Shown: positions 31,858 through 41,298 of the stretch, one piece after another
How positions within the stretch are numbered: position 1 is the stretch's first letter
How the letters are laid out: every line of letters begins with the position of its first letter
NCBI GenBank assembly: GCA_017483225.1
Contig: JAFULF010000009.1
Location: forward strand, 1-64,000
Direction: 5' to 3'
Source: Alistipes sp.
Lineage (GTDB): Bacteria; Bacteroidota; Bacteroidia; Bacteroidales; Rikenellaceae
DNA length: 64,000 nucleotides
Made by a program: the position numbers and the translations under genes
The notes under the pieces: generated by a model
Told to the model about the DNA's origin: nothing
What the model saw: only the letters and a program-made list of their open reading frames with translations
Databases searched by the model: none

Positions 31858-33072
31858 ATGAGCACAACAAGCAGCCGAGACCGGCTCTTCACAAGAGATT
31901 ATATAGCGATGTGTCTGGCGGGATTTATGATTTCGTTCTCGTTCTTCCTGCTGGTGCCGACACTGCCACTCTACCTCAAATCGACCTTCGACATAGGCCA
32001 GACAATGGTGGGCGTGGTGCTCTCGTGCTACGTTGTTGCCGTGTTGAGCATCCGACCTTTGGCCGGATTTGTCGCCGATACCCTACCCCGCAAGCGGGTC
32101 TATATGGTGGCATATACCCTCTTTGTTGCCGCCTTCATCGCCTACTTCTTCGTCACGAAGTCGCTCTCGATGTTTATCCTGCTGCGCATCCTGCACGGCT
32201 TCGCCTTCGGTATGCTCACCACCGCCGCCAATACGCTCGTCATAGATATTATGCCCTCCTCACGTCGTGGCGAGGGGCTGGGATACTACGGCGTGACCAA
32301 CAATCTGGCTATGGCCTTCGGCCCTATGGTGGGTCTGTTTATCGTCGGGGCGGGTGACTTTGAGGCCCTCTTCGCCACCTCGCTCACTATGGGAGCCGTC
32401 GGGCTATGCCTCGCCGCCTCGGTGCGTGTGGCCCGCAAGAGTGTCGCCGAGCCACGGAAGATGCCGCTCTCGACCGACCGTTTCTTCTTGAAGGAGGGCA
32501 TCCACGCCTGCATCTCATTCTTCCTGATAGCAATTCCCTACGGTATGACGACGAGCTATATGGCTCTCTATGCCGCCGAATCGGGTATCACGGTGGCCTC
32601 GGGGCTCTTCTTTACCGTGATGGCGGCAGGTCTTATCACCTCCCGCCTAAGCTCCGGCATGCGTGTCGATAGGGGCTACATCACACAGACCATACGCACG
32701 GGCATCCTCATCGCACTGCTCGGTGCCATCGGCGAGGCATCGCTCTCGCACGTGGCAACGTGGGGTCACATCGCAGGAGATACCCTCTACTTCGCCACCG
32801 CCTTCCTCTTCGGATATGGCTTCGGCACGATATTTCCGGCATATAACACCCTCTTTATCAACCTTGCGCCGGCCTCACGCCGTGCCACCGCCAATGCCAC
32901 ATACCTCACGGGGTGGGACGTGGGCATCGGCAGCGGAATGTTGCTCGGCGGCTGGATTTCGGAGTACGGCTACGCATACTGCTACACGGTCGGTGCGGTG
33001 CTCATTCTGCTGTCGCTACTCTACTTCGTCGGCAAGGTTACGCCCCACTTCAACAGACACCGATTGAGGTAG
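31858..33072 (+). CDS. MFS transporter
   Basis: The 404-residue protein has 12 predicted membrane helices with the MFS motif A between helices 2 and 3 (R-P-L-A-G-F-V-A-D-T-L-P-R-K-R) and a long cytoplasmic loop near residue 195-210. It resembles drug or metabolite exporters, but the substrate cannot be told from sequence alone. Confidence 0.9.
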   Translation: MSTTSSRDRLFTRDYIAMCLAGFMISFSFFLLVPTLPLYLKSTFDIGQTMVGVVLSCYVVAVLSIRPLAGFVADTLPRKRVYMVAYTLFVAAFIAYFFVTKSLSMFILLRILHGFAFGMLTTAANTLVIDIMPSSRRGEGLGYYGVTNNLAMAFGPMVGLFIVGAGDFEALFATSLTMGAVGLCLAASVRVARKSVAEPRKMPLSTDRFFLKEGIHACISFFLIAIPYGMTTSYMALYAAESGITVASGLFFTVMAAGLITSRLSSGMRVDRGYITQTIRTGILIALLGAIGEASLSHVATWGHIAGDTLYFATAFLFGYGFGTIFPAYNTLFINLAPASRRATANATYLTGWDVGIGSGMLLGGWISEYGYAYCYTVGAVLILLSLLYFVGKVTPHFNRHRLR

Positions 33073-33394
33073 GATTAGCATAATCTTGCAAAAAAATGTA
33101 CTTTTTTTAGACTTTTTTTGTCAAAAAGAGAACGATAATACGCATTTTTTCCTATCTTTGCTACTCAATAGGTTAGTTTTTATATGGAAAAATGATGCAA
33201 GGCAGTAGGTTGAAATATCTTGCGACTCGCTCGCAATCCGCTCGGGGGGGGGATTTTGCGCCTTTTACTTCGAGCATCACTTTAATTGCTTCCGCACATA
33301 TTAATAGCACGGTATGCGACCTCGCAGGAGGCTTCGCAAGCTTTGCTATATCCCTACCTGAACGGAGTACAACACACATTATTTGAGTTAGGTT
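33073..33394. other. Leader region with -7 box and G9 tract
   Basis: No certain gene. A -7 box TATCTTTG is at 33153-33160, so the small ORF at 33395 has a leader of about 230 nt. The leader contains nine G at 33244-33252. A 64-codon frame (33192-33386) crosses the tract but has no recognisable content. Confidence 0.5.
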
Positions 33395-33538
33395 ATGCAA
33401 AAGGTTTTTCACAAATGTTCCTACACTGCTCCCGTCGTTGATGTATGGGAGTCGGAGGTTGAACGAGGTTTTGAACTCTCTGTGCCCAACACGGGTGACC
33501 ACGAAAGTGGCGATTCTTTTTACGAGGGCGAGGATTAA
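33395..33538 (+). CDS. Small acidic ORF (47 residues) preceding a fimbrillin-like lipoprotein
   Basis: The frame encodes MQKVFHKCSYTAPVVDVWES, then E-V-E-R-G-F-E-L-S-V-P-N-T-G-D, and an acidic tail ending Y-E-G-E-D. The middle V-D-V-W-E-S-E-V-E-R-G-F-E-L-S parallels V-L-E-V-E-E-W-P-V-E-A-G-F-G-E-S in the small ORF at 50342-50518, which also precedes a large lipoprotein gene. The stop is 19 nt before the next ATG. The conserved P-x2-[DE]-V core, spacing and position in both loci argue that it is translated. Function unknown. Confidence 0.65.
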   Translation: MQKVFHKCSYTAPVVDVWESEVERGFELSVPNTGDHESGDSFYEGED

Positions 33539-33557
33539 ACAAGAAAGGAGAGCGACT

Positions 33558-35837
33558 ATGAAGAGAAAGTTTTTTACCTATCTGAGCATCATGGCGGGTG
33601 CTATGCTCAGTGGCGGCTGCTTCCAGCCAAATGAGGAGCAGATACCTCACAACGAGGGCCGCACGGTCAGCATCACTGCGGGACAGAGCGAGGTTACACG
33701 TGCATACGTGAGTAGCGTGGGTGCCTCCGAGAGCACTACGCAGGCGGGCTACTCGCTGGTGTGGGACGCAGAGGATGCCATCGGCGTATATCTCTCCGGC
33801 CCGACTACCGAGAGCAACTGCAAGTTCACCTCCACCTCCGGCAAGGGGGCGAGCGAGGCGACCTTCACGGGCAAGTTTCAGTCGGATGCTACCTCCGGCA
33901 CACACACCTACTACGCATACTCGCCATACAATGCCAATGCGGGTAGCGACCCTACCGCCGTATCGGGCGCATTGAGTGCTACGCAGATACAGAGCAACAC
34001 CGAGGGTACGCATATCGGCAAGTATATGTTGGAGATAGCCAAGGCGACAGCCTCCGACAACGGCGGCACCTCGCTGACCTTCCAAAACCAATTCTCGATA
34101 CTCAACTTCAAGATTAAGTACCGAGCGCAGGACGCAGTGCTCAACGGCGCAAAGGTCTCCAATGTCCGAGTGTATGCAGCCTCGGAGATTGTGACCGACT
34201 CAAATGAGAACAAGTCGGCAACCCCTCTGCACGCATCCACCTACAACTTTGCGGGCAACTACACCGTCAATTTGGAGTCACAAACAGTTACTATGGCGAC
34301 CTCCTCGTATAGCTGGATTGTGGATTGCGTAGTGCAGGGCGATAATGTTGTCAGCAGCACTACCGACGACGGTGCCCTTGACGTATGGGTTGTGGTAAAC
34401 CCAGTAAACCTCAATGGCGTAAAACTCGTTGCCGAGATTATTACCGACAAGGGTACCTTCCTTACCTCCCGCTCAATCACAAGCAATGGCGGTCAGTTGA
34501 AGCCAAATGCAGTCTATGTCCTGCCGGCAACCATCAAACTGCCGAAGATTACCCCTAATATGTTCCCGCTGTGGACGGAGGGCGATAGTTTCTTCTCGAC
34601 GCTGATTCTCGACAATGGCGTTAATACGCTCCCAAGCGATGCCGCAAGCGCAGTAGAGTTGAAACCATCCAACTGCTTTATGGTTCAGCCGAACACCCTC
34701 TATAAGTTCAATGCAAATATCCGAGGCCGTGGAGCTGCGGGCTTGGAGGCTATGGGCATCACCACCGATAGCATTATCGGCGACTATGCAGTAACTGCCG
34801 AGGGCCGACTTACCACATCGTTGGCCGACGAGAGTTGGTTGTATTTCAAGACCTCAACCACCGGCAATGCCGTAGTATCGCTCTACTTCGGTGGTACGGT
34901 ACTTTGGAGCTGGCATATCTGGTCGCTGAACGATACACCAAGCGATGTTCAGGTAGCCGCAAATGTTCATATGCTTGACCGAAATCTGGGTGCAACGACA
35001 ATTGCTCCAACGGCAACCGGAACAAACAATAATGCCTTCTACAACGAAACAGCTGCAGGTTTATACTACTGCTGGGGCATTAACACCCCATATCCGGGTT
35101 ATCCTACCGGCAATTTAAGAGTATCAAGTGCAACTTATGGCGTTAATATGCGTAGTGCAACCACTGCTCTTACCAATATCTTCTACTATAATGGCACCTC
35201 GTCAGGAGTGGAAACAACGACTCGTCTGGTAATACCTTCCTCAGGGCTATCTACGACAATTATGGTTCCTCAGTCCCCTGCCGACCTAACCTCAAACAGC
35301 GAGATAAACACTGCCACAGATGCATATCTGCGTATGTGGGGATACTCGGAGGATGGTGTCTATAAGAAGACGGCATTTGACCCGTGCCCTTATGGATATA
35401 TGGTTCCTAATAGCGACCTGCTTGGATGTAATAGTGATAGATATCAAATAGATGGCATTGAAACAAATACTATCATACACAAATGCGCACCTCTGTACTA
35501 TAATGATGTAATCACTACCTATCTCCCGAAAATGGGCATTGTGGGATTATTAAATACCGACAACGAGTGGAAGATACAAAACCCGGCCGCTGGATATTAT
35601 TGGACAGCCACACCGGCCGAGGTTTCGCAGAATGGTTCGGTAATAAGCACATCAACCTGGAACCAAGAGACTGGCAAATTTCAATCGAAGTTTGAGAATG
35701 AGTGTAATAATCGCCGTGCTATGTCGCACTATTTTGAAACAGGTGTTACACATTTCCCATTTGCTATCAGCCGTTTCCAAGGCTTGCCGGTACGTTGTGT
35801 ACGCTGTCCGGAGGAGAGTGGCTCGCCGACAAAGTAA
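33558..35837 (+). CDS. Fimbrillin-family lipoprotein with C-terminal FISUMP-like domain
   Basis: The 759-residue product has a lipoprotein signal peptide (MKRKFFTYLSIMAGAMLSGG then C21). The N-terminal half resembles fimbrillin-like proteins (V-W-D-A-E-D-A-I-G-V-Y-L, then repeated beta strands). The C-terminal half resembles the FISUMP/Fib_succ_major domain: M-L-D-R-N-L-G-A-T, Y-Y-C-W-G, F-D-P-C-P-Y-G-Y-M-V-P, and Y-W-T-A-T near the end. It is probably anchored in the outer membrane and surface-exposed. ATG 33558 has AAAGGAG upstream and gives the signal peptide. Confidence 0.83.
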   Translation: MKRKFFTYLSIMAGAMLSGGCFQPNEEQIPHNEGRTVSITAGQSEVTRAYVSSVGASESTTQAGYSLVWDAEDAIGVYLSGPTTESNCKFTSTSGKGASEATFTGKFQSDATSGTHTYYAYSPYNANAGSDPTAVSGALSATQIQSNTEGTHIGKYMLEIAKATASDNGGTSLTFQNQFSILNFKIKYRAQDAVLNGAKVSNVRVYAASEIVTDSNENKSATPLHASTYNFAGNYTVNLESQTVTMATSSYSWIVDCVVQGDNVVSSTTDDGALDVWVVVNPVNLNGVKLVAEIITDKGTFLTSRSITSNGGQLKPNAVYVLPATIKLPKITPNMFPLWTEGDSFFSTLILDNGVNTLPSDAASAVELKPSNCFMVQPNTLYKFNANIRGRGAAGLEAMGITTDSIIGDYAVTAEGRLTTSLADESWLYFKTSTTGNAVVSLYFGGTVLWSWHIWSLNDTPSDVQVAANVHMLDRNLGATTIAPTATGTNNNAFYNETAAGLYYCWGINTPYPGYPTGNLRVSSATYGVNMRSATTALTNIFYYNGTSSGVETTTRLVIPSSGLSTTIMVPQSPADLTSNSEINTATDAYLRMWGYSEDGVYKKTAFDPCPYGYMVPNSDLLGCNSDRYQIDGIETNTIIHKCAPLYYNDVITTYLPKMGIVGLLNTDNEWKIQNPAAGYYWTATPAEVSQNGSVISTSTWNQETGKFQSKFENECNNRRAMSHYFETGVTHFPFAISRFQGLPVRCVRCPEESGSPTK

Positions 35838-35860
35838 CAGTCCTCTCGGAAGAGTATATC

Positions 35861-35902
35861 AAAATATATCCCGCCTAATCTGCATTAGGCGGGATATATT
35901 TT
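35861..35902. terminator. Strong terminator after the fimbrillin-like gene
   Basis: Perfect 19-bp arms AAAATATATCCCGCCTAAT (35861-35879) and ATTAGGCGGGATATATTTT (35884-35902) around CTGC. Confidence 0.88.
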
Positions 35903-36480
35903 AGGGAGGGGGGGGGTGTGCAGGAGAAGGCTTTGCGCAACGTAAGGTCAGGTAAAGTCGAGGAAGGTCACGCAACCTGCGGGTGCTGTAAGGTCGAGTA
36001 GGGGCAGGCGCAGAAGTAACACCCTACCCCGCTATCCAATCTCCCACAACCACCTTAATTAACCTTACCTGACCTTATCGACCTTAATTGACCTTTCGCC
36101 CTGCGTGGGTATCGAAAACGATACCCCCCCAGGGGGGGGGCAAGCAATGGCATTGAATGGCAGCGCCGACAAGTCAGCTTAATGACATTGGCGCAACGGG
36201 CTTGGCGCAACAATAAAGGTTGTTAAAGGCAATTAAAGGTTATTAAGGTGAGCGTAAACGAGTTGTGACAAGGTCGTAAGAATCCGCAATCTCTCGGCGC
36301 AACATTAACAACCCTTAATAGCCCTTAACTCCCTTAATAACCCTTAAACTCGTGCGCTCCTTTTGCGCAACGTAAGGTCAAGTAAGGTCAGGTAAGGTCA
36401 ATTAAGGTTAAGCGCAAAGGGAATTTAGGGAATTTAAGGGTAGTAATCTTGGCATCCCTTAAACTCCCCAATCTCATTAA
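35903..36480. repeat. Composite intergenic repeat R1
   Basis: No gene. The block holds a G9 tract (35908-35916) and an AAGGTCA/TGACCTT-rich segment (about 35940-36095) with the core CTATCCAATCTCCC. A hairpin GGGTATCG-AAAA-CGATACCC (36109-36128) is followed by a second G9 (36132-36140). Next come AATGGCATTGAATGGCAGCG, GGCGCAACGGG, and arms AAGGTTGTTAAAGG / TTAACAACCCTT. The same modules recur at 53240-53440 (inverted) and 63355-63900. Confidence 0.8.
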
Positions 36481-36503
36481 ATTCACTACCCTACTACACA
36501 AAA

Positions 36504-36624
36504 AAAATCATTTTAAGTGATGAGTTGCAACGCTCGCCGATAGGCTCGGCGATGGGACATACTTAGCGTATTTCCCATTGCCGAGAATGAGGTAGCGGAA
36601 GCAAATTGCTCTTAAAATGATTTT
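36504..36624. repeat. MITE-like element, 14-bp perfect terminal inverted repeats
   Basis: AAAATCATTTTAAG (36504-36517) and CTTAAAATGATTTT (36611-36624) bracket about 93 bp with an inner CGCCGA/TCGGCG hairpin. No coding capacity. Confidence 0.6.
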
Positions 36625-36644
36625 CTACCCACCTGCACAACCCA

Positions 36645-36847
36645 AAAAATCATTTTAAGGAGGGGATTTCAACGCCGTCGAGTATGGTTTGGTGGGAGCA
36701 TAATCTGCGATTATGAGATTTTTATATTTATATTCCCTCCAAACCTCCCTTTGACAAAGGGAGGCTTTGTCGCTTCGCTCCGAAGTTGTATGTGACCATC
36801 AAACCACACGCAGACAAAGGAAGAAATCACCCCTTAAAATGGTTTTT
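36645..36847. repeat. Second MITE-like element reaching the aspS stop codon
   Basis: AAAAATCATTTTAAGG (36645-36660) and CCTTAAAATGGTTTTT (36832-36847) match 15 of 16 as inverted repeats; the same end sequence is used by the preceding element. Inside is a perfect hairpin CCTCCCTTTG-A-CAAAGGGAGG (36744-36764). The right arm overlaps the stop codon of aspS. Confidence 0.55.
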
Positions 36848-38600
36848 ACTCGGGTTTTACAAGCGACAGATACAACTCCTCCAACTGCTCAGGCGCAATC
36901 GGCGACGGGCCATCGAGCATAACATCTCGGCCGGCGTTGTTCTTCGGGAAGGCGATATAGTCACGGATAGACTCCGAGCCTCCGAAGAGTGAGCAAAGGC
37001 GGTCGAAACCGAATGCGAGGCCTCCGTGTGGCGGTGCGCCATACTTAAAGGCGTTGATGAGGAATCCGAACTGCGCCTCCGCCTGCTCCGGCGTGAAGCC
37101 GAGGCACTTGAAGATAAGCGACTGCAACTGCGCATCGTGGATACGGATAGAGCCACCGCCCAACTCGGTACCATTACATACGAAGTCGTAGGCGTTGGCA
37201 CGCACACGTGCGGGGTCGCTCTCCAAATACTGCACATCCTCAGGCTTTGGCGAGGTGAATGGGTGGTGCATAGCGTAGAAGCGCTGTGTCTCCTCGTCCC
37301 ACTCGAACATAGGGAAGTCGATAACCCAGAGCGGTGCGAACTTCTTCGGGTCACGCAGGCCGAGCTGCTCGGCAACCTCCAAGCGGAGCGTGCAGAGTTG
37401 CGAGAGCACCTTGAACTTCTTGCCGCACATAACGAGGCAGAGGTCGCCCTCCTTCGCCCCGAGGCGCTCGGCAATGGCGTGCAAATCCTCCGGCGAGAAG
37501 AACTTATCGACCGAGGACTTGATGCCTCCACCCTGCTCCAAGCGAATCCATACCAGGCCCTTGGCACCCACCTGTGGGCGCTTAACGAAGTCGGTGAGAG
37601 CATCTATCTGCTTGCGGGTATAGGTAGCGCAGCCCGTTGCGGCGAAGCCCACGACGTACTCCGCATCGTCGAAGACGGAGAAGGAGTGACCGTGAGCGAG
37701 GTCGGTGATGTCGGCGAACTCCATACCGAAGCGCAGGTCCGGCTTATCGGAGCCGTACTTCTCCATAGCCTCAATCCACGGCATACGGCGCAGAGGCTCG
37801 TTGAACTCCACGTCGAGCACGCTCTTGAACATATGCTTTGCCCAGCGCTCGAAAATCGAGAGTACATCCTCCTGCTCCACAAACGACATCTCGCAGTCAA
37901 TCTGCGTGAACTCCGGCTGACGGTCGGCACGCAGGTCCTCGTCACGGAAGCAACGCACAATCTGGAAGTAGCGGTCGTAGCCCGCAACCATAAGCAGCTG
38001 CTTCAAGGTCTGCGGCGACTGCGGCAGGGCGTAGAACTCGTTAGGGTTCATACGGCTTGGCACCACGAAGTCACGTGCACCCTCCGGCGTCGATTTGATA
38101 AGGTATGGGGTCTCCACTTCGAGGAAGCCCTCGCTGTCGAGGAAGCGGCGAATCTCCTGAGCCATCTTGTGGCGCAGAATCATATTGCGCTGCAATGGCG
38201 GACGGCGAAGGTCGAGGTAGCGGTACTTCATACGCAGGTCGTCGCCACCGTCGGAGTTCTCCTCAATAGTGAACGGAGGCAGAACCGACTCGGTGAGTAT
38301 GTTAATCTCGGAGGCAGCAACCTCGATATCTCCGGTAGCCATCTTCGGATTCTTGGACTCACGCTCGATAACCTTTCCTGTCACCTGAATAACGAACTCA
38401 CGACCAAGACGTGCGGCATTGGCACGGGTCTGCTCGGCAGAGTGCTCCTCAACAACAATCTGCGTAATGCCGTAGCGGTCTCGCAGGTCGATAAAGGTCA
38501 TTGCTCCGAGGTTACGCACCTTCTGCACCCAGCCCGCCAAAGTGACTGTCTGATTTACATTTGCGGCTCTCAATTCACCGCAGGTATGACTTCTATACAT
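36846..38600 (-). CDS. aspS: Aspartate--tRNA ligase
   Basis: The 584-residue class II aminoacyl-tRNA synthetase has an N-terminal OB-fold (Y-R-S-H-T-C-G-E-L, then [18 protein letters not shown]). The catalytic domain includes R-Y-L-D-L-R-R and [28 protein letters not shown] as motif 2, an inserted GAD domain and motif 3 G-L-A-F-G-F-D-R-L. It charges tRNA-Asp. It is divergent from tadA with only 69 nt between them. Confidence 0.97.
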   Translation of the reverse strand: MYRSHTCGELRAANVNQTVTLAGWVQKVRNLGAMTFIDLRDRYGITQIVVEEHSAEQTRANAARLGREFVIQVTGKVIERESKNPKMATGDIEVAASEINILTESVLPPFTIEENSDGGDDLRMKYRYLDLRRPPLQRNMILRHKMAQEIRRFLDSEGFLEVETPYLIKSTPEGARDFVVPSRMNPNEFYALPQSPQTLKQLLMVAGYDRYFQIVRCFRDEDLRADRQPEFTQIDCEMSFVEQEDVLSIFERWAKHMFKSVLDVEFNEPLRRMPWIEAMEKYGSDKPDLRFGMEFADITDLAHGHSFSVFDDAEYVVGFAATGCATYTRKQIDALTDFVKRPQVGAKGLVWIRLEQGGGIKSSVDKFFSPEDLHAIAERLGAKEGDLCLVMCGKKFKVLSQLCTLRLEVAEQLGLRDPKKFAPLWVIDFPMFEWDEETQRFYAMHHPFTSPKPEDVQYLESDPARVRANAYDFVCNGTELGGGSIRIHDAQLQSLIFKCLGFTPEQAEAQFGFLINAFKYGAPPHGGLAFGFDRLCSLFGGSESIRDYIAFPKNNAGRDVMLDGPSPIAPEQLEELYLSLVKPE

Positions 38601-38631
38601 ACGTTTTGTTATATTTTATTGTTTTATTTCG

Positions 38632-38639
38632 TATCTTTG
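38632..38639 (+). promoter_or_regulatory. -7 box of tadA
   Basis: TATCTTTG, 30 nt before the ATG, with TTTG at 38605-38608 as a possible -33 element (spacing 23, slightly long). Confidence 0.55.
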
Positions 38640-38669
38640 CAATAAGTAACCCGCAAAATTAATAAAATT

Positions 38670-39116
38670 ATGGAAGTATCTGCGCAAACAGACGAAAAAT
38701 ATATGCGTTTGGCAATAAAAGAGGCTTTGGAGGCGTTAGAAAGTGAGGAGGTACCCATCGGAGCGGTGATTATTGCCGGCGATTCGATTGTCGGCCGAGG
38801 CCACAATCTGGTCGAAACACTTACCGACGTGACCGCCCACGCCGAGATTCAGGCGATAACGGCGGCGGCATCGACCCTCGGCGGGAAATACCTTACCGAC
38901 TGCACGCTATATGTGACGGTGGAGCCGTGTGTGATGTGTGCCGGAGCGTTGGCGTGGAGCCAGATAGGGCGCATAGTATATGGTGCGGCAGACCCAAAAC
39001 GTGGTTACAGCCGCTTCGGAGCAGGGCTACTGCACCCTCGCACAAGTGTCACCGCCGGCGTACTCGCCTCGGAGTGCGAGCGACTTATGAGTGATTTTTT
39101 CACGAAATTAAGATAG
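38670..39116 (+). CDS. tadA: tRNA adenosine(34) deaminase
   Basis: The 148-residue zinc deaminase has H57-A-E59 and P-C87-V-M-C90 as the catalytic and zinc-binding residues. Its length is typical of TadA, which converts A34 to inosine in tRNA-Arg. Related cytidine/guanine deaminases share the fold, but the motifs around R-N/G-H-N and the size favour TadA. Confidence 0.9.
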   Translation: MEVSAQTDEKYMRLAIKEALEALESEEVPIGAVIIAGDSIVGRGHNLVETLTDVTAHAEIQAITAAASTLGGKYLTDCTLYVTVEPCVMCAGALAWSQIGRIVYGAADPKRGYSRFGAGLLHPRTSVTAGVLASECERLMSDFFTKLR

Positions 39117-39119
39117 ATA

Positions 39120-39150
39120 TTTGATTTGTTTCATAAAAACACTATCTTTG
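39120..39150 (+). promoter_or_regulatory. Promoter of the TPR gene
   Basis: TTTG (39120-39123), a 19-nt spacer and TATCTTTG (39143-39150) form a consensus Bacteroidetes promoter. It gives a leader of about 60 nt. Confidence 0.75.
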
Positions 39151-39216
39151 CAAATTGTTGAAACATAACGAACCAAACTCGCAAAAAATAAAATTTAACA
39201 AAAGGTATTTTATATT

Positions 39217-40197
39217 ATGAAAAAATTATTTGTAATCGTAGCCGCAATGTTTGCATTTGCAACCGTATCGGCACAAAGTTCGAATGAGGTCATCACCAAG
39301 TACAACGAGGGTGTAGCCGCAATCGGTACAAAGGAGTGGTCAAAGGCTGCTGCTGCCTTGGAGGCAGTTGTAAAGGGCGGTATGGACTCGGAGGACAATC
39401 AGGTACTCAACTGCGTGACAACCGCAAAGAAGTACATCCCTACCTGCTACCAGCGTCTTGGCACATCCGCTGCCGCAAAGAAGCAGTATGACGAGGCTAT
39501 CTCCTACCTGACAAAGGCTGCCGAGAAGGCTGAGCTGTGGGGCGACTCGCAGGCAAAGATTAAGTCGAACCAGATTCTTGCGAAGGTTTATCAGGTGCAG
39601 GGTGGTGAGGCTTTCAACGCCGAGGATTACGCTACCGCCGTTGCCGTATTCGAGAAGGGCTACGCTGCCAACCACCGCAATACAGAGATGGCACTCAACC
39701 TCGCAGAGAGCTACTTCAAGCTCAACGAGTATCAGAAGGGTATGGATGTCTGCACCAACATCTGCGGTATGAACCCATCCCGCTACGCTGACGCTATCGC
39801 TGCGGCAAAGGCGAAGATGGCCCTCTACACCAACAACGAGGTGGCTCGTATGCAGCAGGCCGGCGACCAGGATGGCATTATCGCTATGGCTGATGCAATG
39901 CTCGCTACCGACCCTACTTCGGCATTGGCAGAGAAGATTCGTTTGCAGGCTTACAACAACAAGAAGGAGTACGACAAGGTTCTCGAACTTGGTGACAATG
40001 CCGCTTTGGCACAGACCGATGCCGAGGAGCAGAGCGACGTTTACTTCATCATCGGTGCCGCTTACAATGCGAAGTACAACGCAGGTGGCAACAAGGATGC
40101 CGCTTTGAAGGCGAAGGCCGTCGAGTACTTGCAGAAGGTTGCTGCCGGCAACAGCGTAGAGGCTGCGAAGGCTGCGCTTACAGAGTTGACAAAATAA
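39217..40197 (+). CDS. Periplasmic tetratricopeptide-repeat protein
   Basis: The 326-residue protein has a signal peptide (1-20, ending V-S-A-Q). TPR-like helical repeats follow (W-S-K-A-A-A-A-L-E-A, Y-D-E-A-I-S-Y-L-T-K-A-A, Y-A-T-A-V-A-V-F-E-K-G-Y, and Y-L-Q-K-V-A near the end). It probably mediates protein contacts in the periplasm; no specific partner is evident. Codon use suggests strong expression. Confidence 0.85.
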   Translation: MKKLFVIVAAMFAFATVSAQSSNEVITKYNEGVAAIGTKEWSKAAAALEAVVKGGMDSEDNQVLNCVTTAKKYIPTCYQRLGTSAAAKKQYDEAISYLTKAAEKAELWGDSQAKIKSNQILAKVYQVQGGEAFNAEDYATAVAVFEKGYAANHRNTEMALNLAESYFKLNEYQKGMDVCTNICGMNPSRYADAIAAAKAKMALYTNNEVARMQQAGDQDGIIAMADAMLATDPTSALAEKIRLQAYNNKKEYDKVLELGDNAALAQTDAEEQSDVYFIIGAAYNAKYNAGGNKDAALKAKAVEYLQKVAAGNSVEAAKAALTELTK

Positions 40198-40216
40198 TCC
40201 ACTCGACATAAGTAAT

Positions 40217-40255
40217 AAAGATTGCCGGCATCGCTTGTCGGCAATCTTTATTTTA
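40217..40255 (+). terminator. Terminator of the TPR gene
   Basis: Perfect 11-bp arms AAAGATTGCCG (40217-40227) and CGGCAATCTTT (40239-40249), followed by ATTTTATT. Confidence 0.85.
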
Positions 40256-40264
40256 TTATATTTG
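40235..40264 (+). promoter_or_regulatory. Promoter nested in the TPR terminator
   Basis: TTG (40235-40237), 19 nt, TATATTTG (40257-40264). The -33 element lies in the terminator loop, and the start codon (40271) falls where transcription should begin, suggesting a leaderless mRNA. Confidence 0.6.
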
Positions 40265-40270
40265 TATCGT

Positions 40271-41185
40271 ATGAAACGTATAGCACTATACATAGTCATC
40301 GCTCTCGTTGCTGCCTCGTGCGGCGGCAGGGCGAAGGAGTCACGTCGGAGCGCACCGAAGGTGTACCGCTTTCAGTACGTCACACCCCCGCCTCACGCCA
40401 CGCAACAGCAGCGGCTGCTCTATATGGAGGAGCACTATTGGGACAAGTTCGACTTCTGCGACACGACATTCATCTCGAAGGTCGATACTGCCGAGATGAT
40501 GAGGGCCTTTGCGGGCTACTTCCTCAACTTCGTACGTCCCGACGATGCGAGGCCTATGCAGCGGCTGATAAAGAGGAGTGCCGTGAGTGAGCCTATGTTC
40601 AAATACTTCGTGATGCTCGCCGAGAGGCTCTTCCACGACCCCAACTCCCCATACCGCAACGACGAGCAGTACATCCCCGTCTTGGAGGCGCAGATAGCCT
40701 CGCCATACTATGACGAGTACGAGCGTATGGTGCCGCAGTACGACCTGCACACCGCCCTGCAAAACCGTATAGGCCACCCTGCCAACGACTTCAAGTACAC
40801 CGTGGCATCGGGTCGCACGTCGAACCTCTACTCCGTGCGCTCGCCATACACACTTATATATATAAATAACCCCGGCTGCCCGATGTGTCGTGAGATTCAG
40901 CAGGCGATAGAGGCCTCGCCACTGCTCTCTCGTATGATTGCCGGCGGCGAGTTGTGCGTGCTCGGCATATATCCCGACAAGGAGCTCGACGAGTGGCGCA
41001 ACCACCCTCTCCCCGCCTCGTGGGTGAACGCCTACGACAAGGGGTGCGTGATTGAGCAGAAGCGACTCTACGACCTGCGGGCAATACCTGCCCTATATCT
41101 GCTCGATAGTCGGAAGCGGGTGCTGGTCAAGGATTCGACATCCGTCGCAGAGATTGAGGCGGTAATCAACGCCCTTTCTGAATAG
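40271..41185 (+). CDS. DUF5106-type lipoprotein with thioredoxin-like domain
   Basis: The 304-residue protein has a lipoprotein signal (MKRIALYIVIALVAAS then C18). The N-terminal helical region is DUF5106-like (Y-M-E-E-H-Y-W-D-K-F-D-F-C-D). A C-terminal thioredoxin-like fold has the redox pair C-P-M-C (N-N-P-G-C-P-M-C-R-E-I) and the cis-proline region R-A-I-P-A-L-Y-L-L-D. It probably acts as a periplasmic thiol-disulfide protein. ATG 40271 gives the signal peptide; an upstream frame lies in the promoter. Confidence 0.83.
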   Translation: MKRIALYIVIALVAASCGGRAKESRRSAPKVYRFQYVTPPPHATQQQRLLYMEEHYWDKFDFCDTTFISKVDTAEMMRAFAGYFLNFVRPDDARPMQRLIKRSAVSEPMFKYFVMLAERLFHDPNSPYRNDEQYIPVLEAQIASPYYDEYERMVPQYDLHTALQNRIGHPANDFKYTVASGRTSNLYSVRSPYTLIYINNPGCPMCREIQQAIEASPLLSRMIAGGELCVLGIYPDKELDEWRNHPLPASWVNAYDKGCVIEQKRLYDLRAIPALYLLDSRKRVLVKDSTSVAEIEAVINALSE

Positions 41186-41240
41186 GTTTTGCTTATGCAG
41201 GTATAGAAAAATATAATTTTTATCTTTGGAAATAAATACA

Positions 41241-41248
41241 TACCTTTG
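41241..41248 (+). promoter_or_regulatory. -7 box of the rubrerythrin gene
   Basis: TACCTTTG, 50 nt before the ATG at 41299. Confidence 0.6.
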
Positions 41249-41298
41249 CAGTAGCAAAACAAAAATAACGGAAGTTAAACTTTTAAAACTTAAATATT

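Noticed and set aside
31833-32357. 174-codon open frame overlapping the MFS gene
   Set aside because: It is out of frame with a clear 12-helix transporter and has an R/Y/C-rich nonsense composition.
33192-33386. 64-codon upstream frame crossing the G9 tract
   Set aside because: No family resemblance, no ribosome-binding site and no counterpart before the other lipoprotein gene. I keep only the G9 tract as notable.
37026-38645. 539-codon open frame on the plus strand
   Set aside because: It is antisense to aspS and reads as a low-complexity shadow of GC-rich codons. aspS has full conserved motifs.
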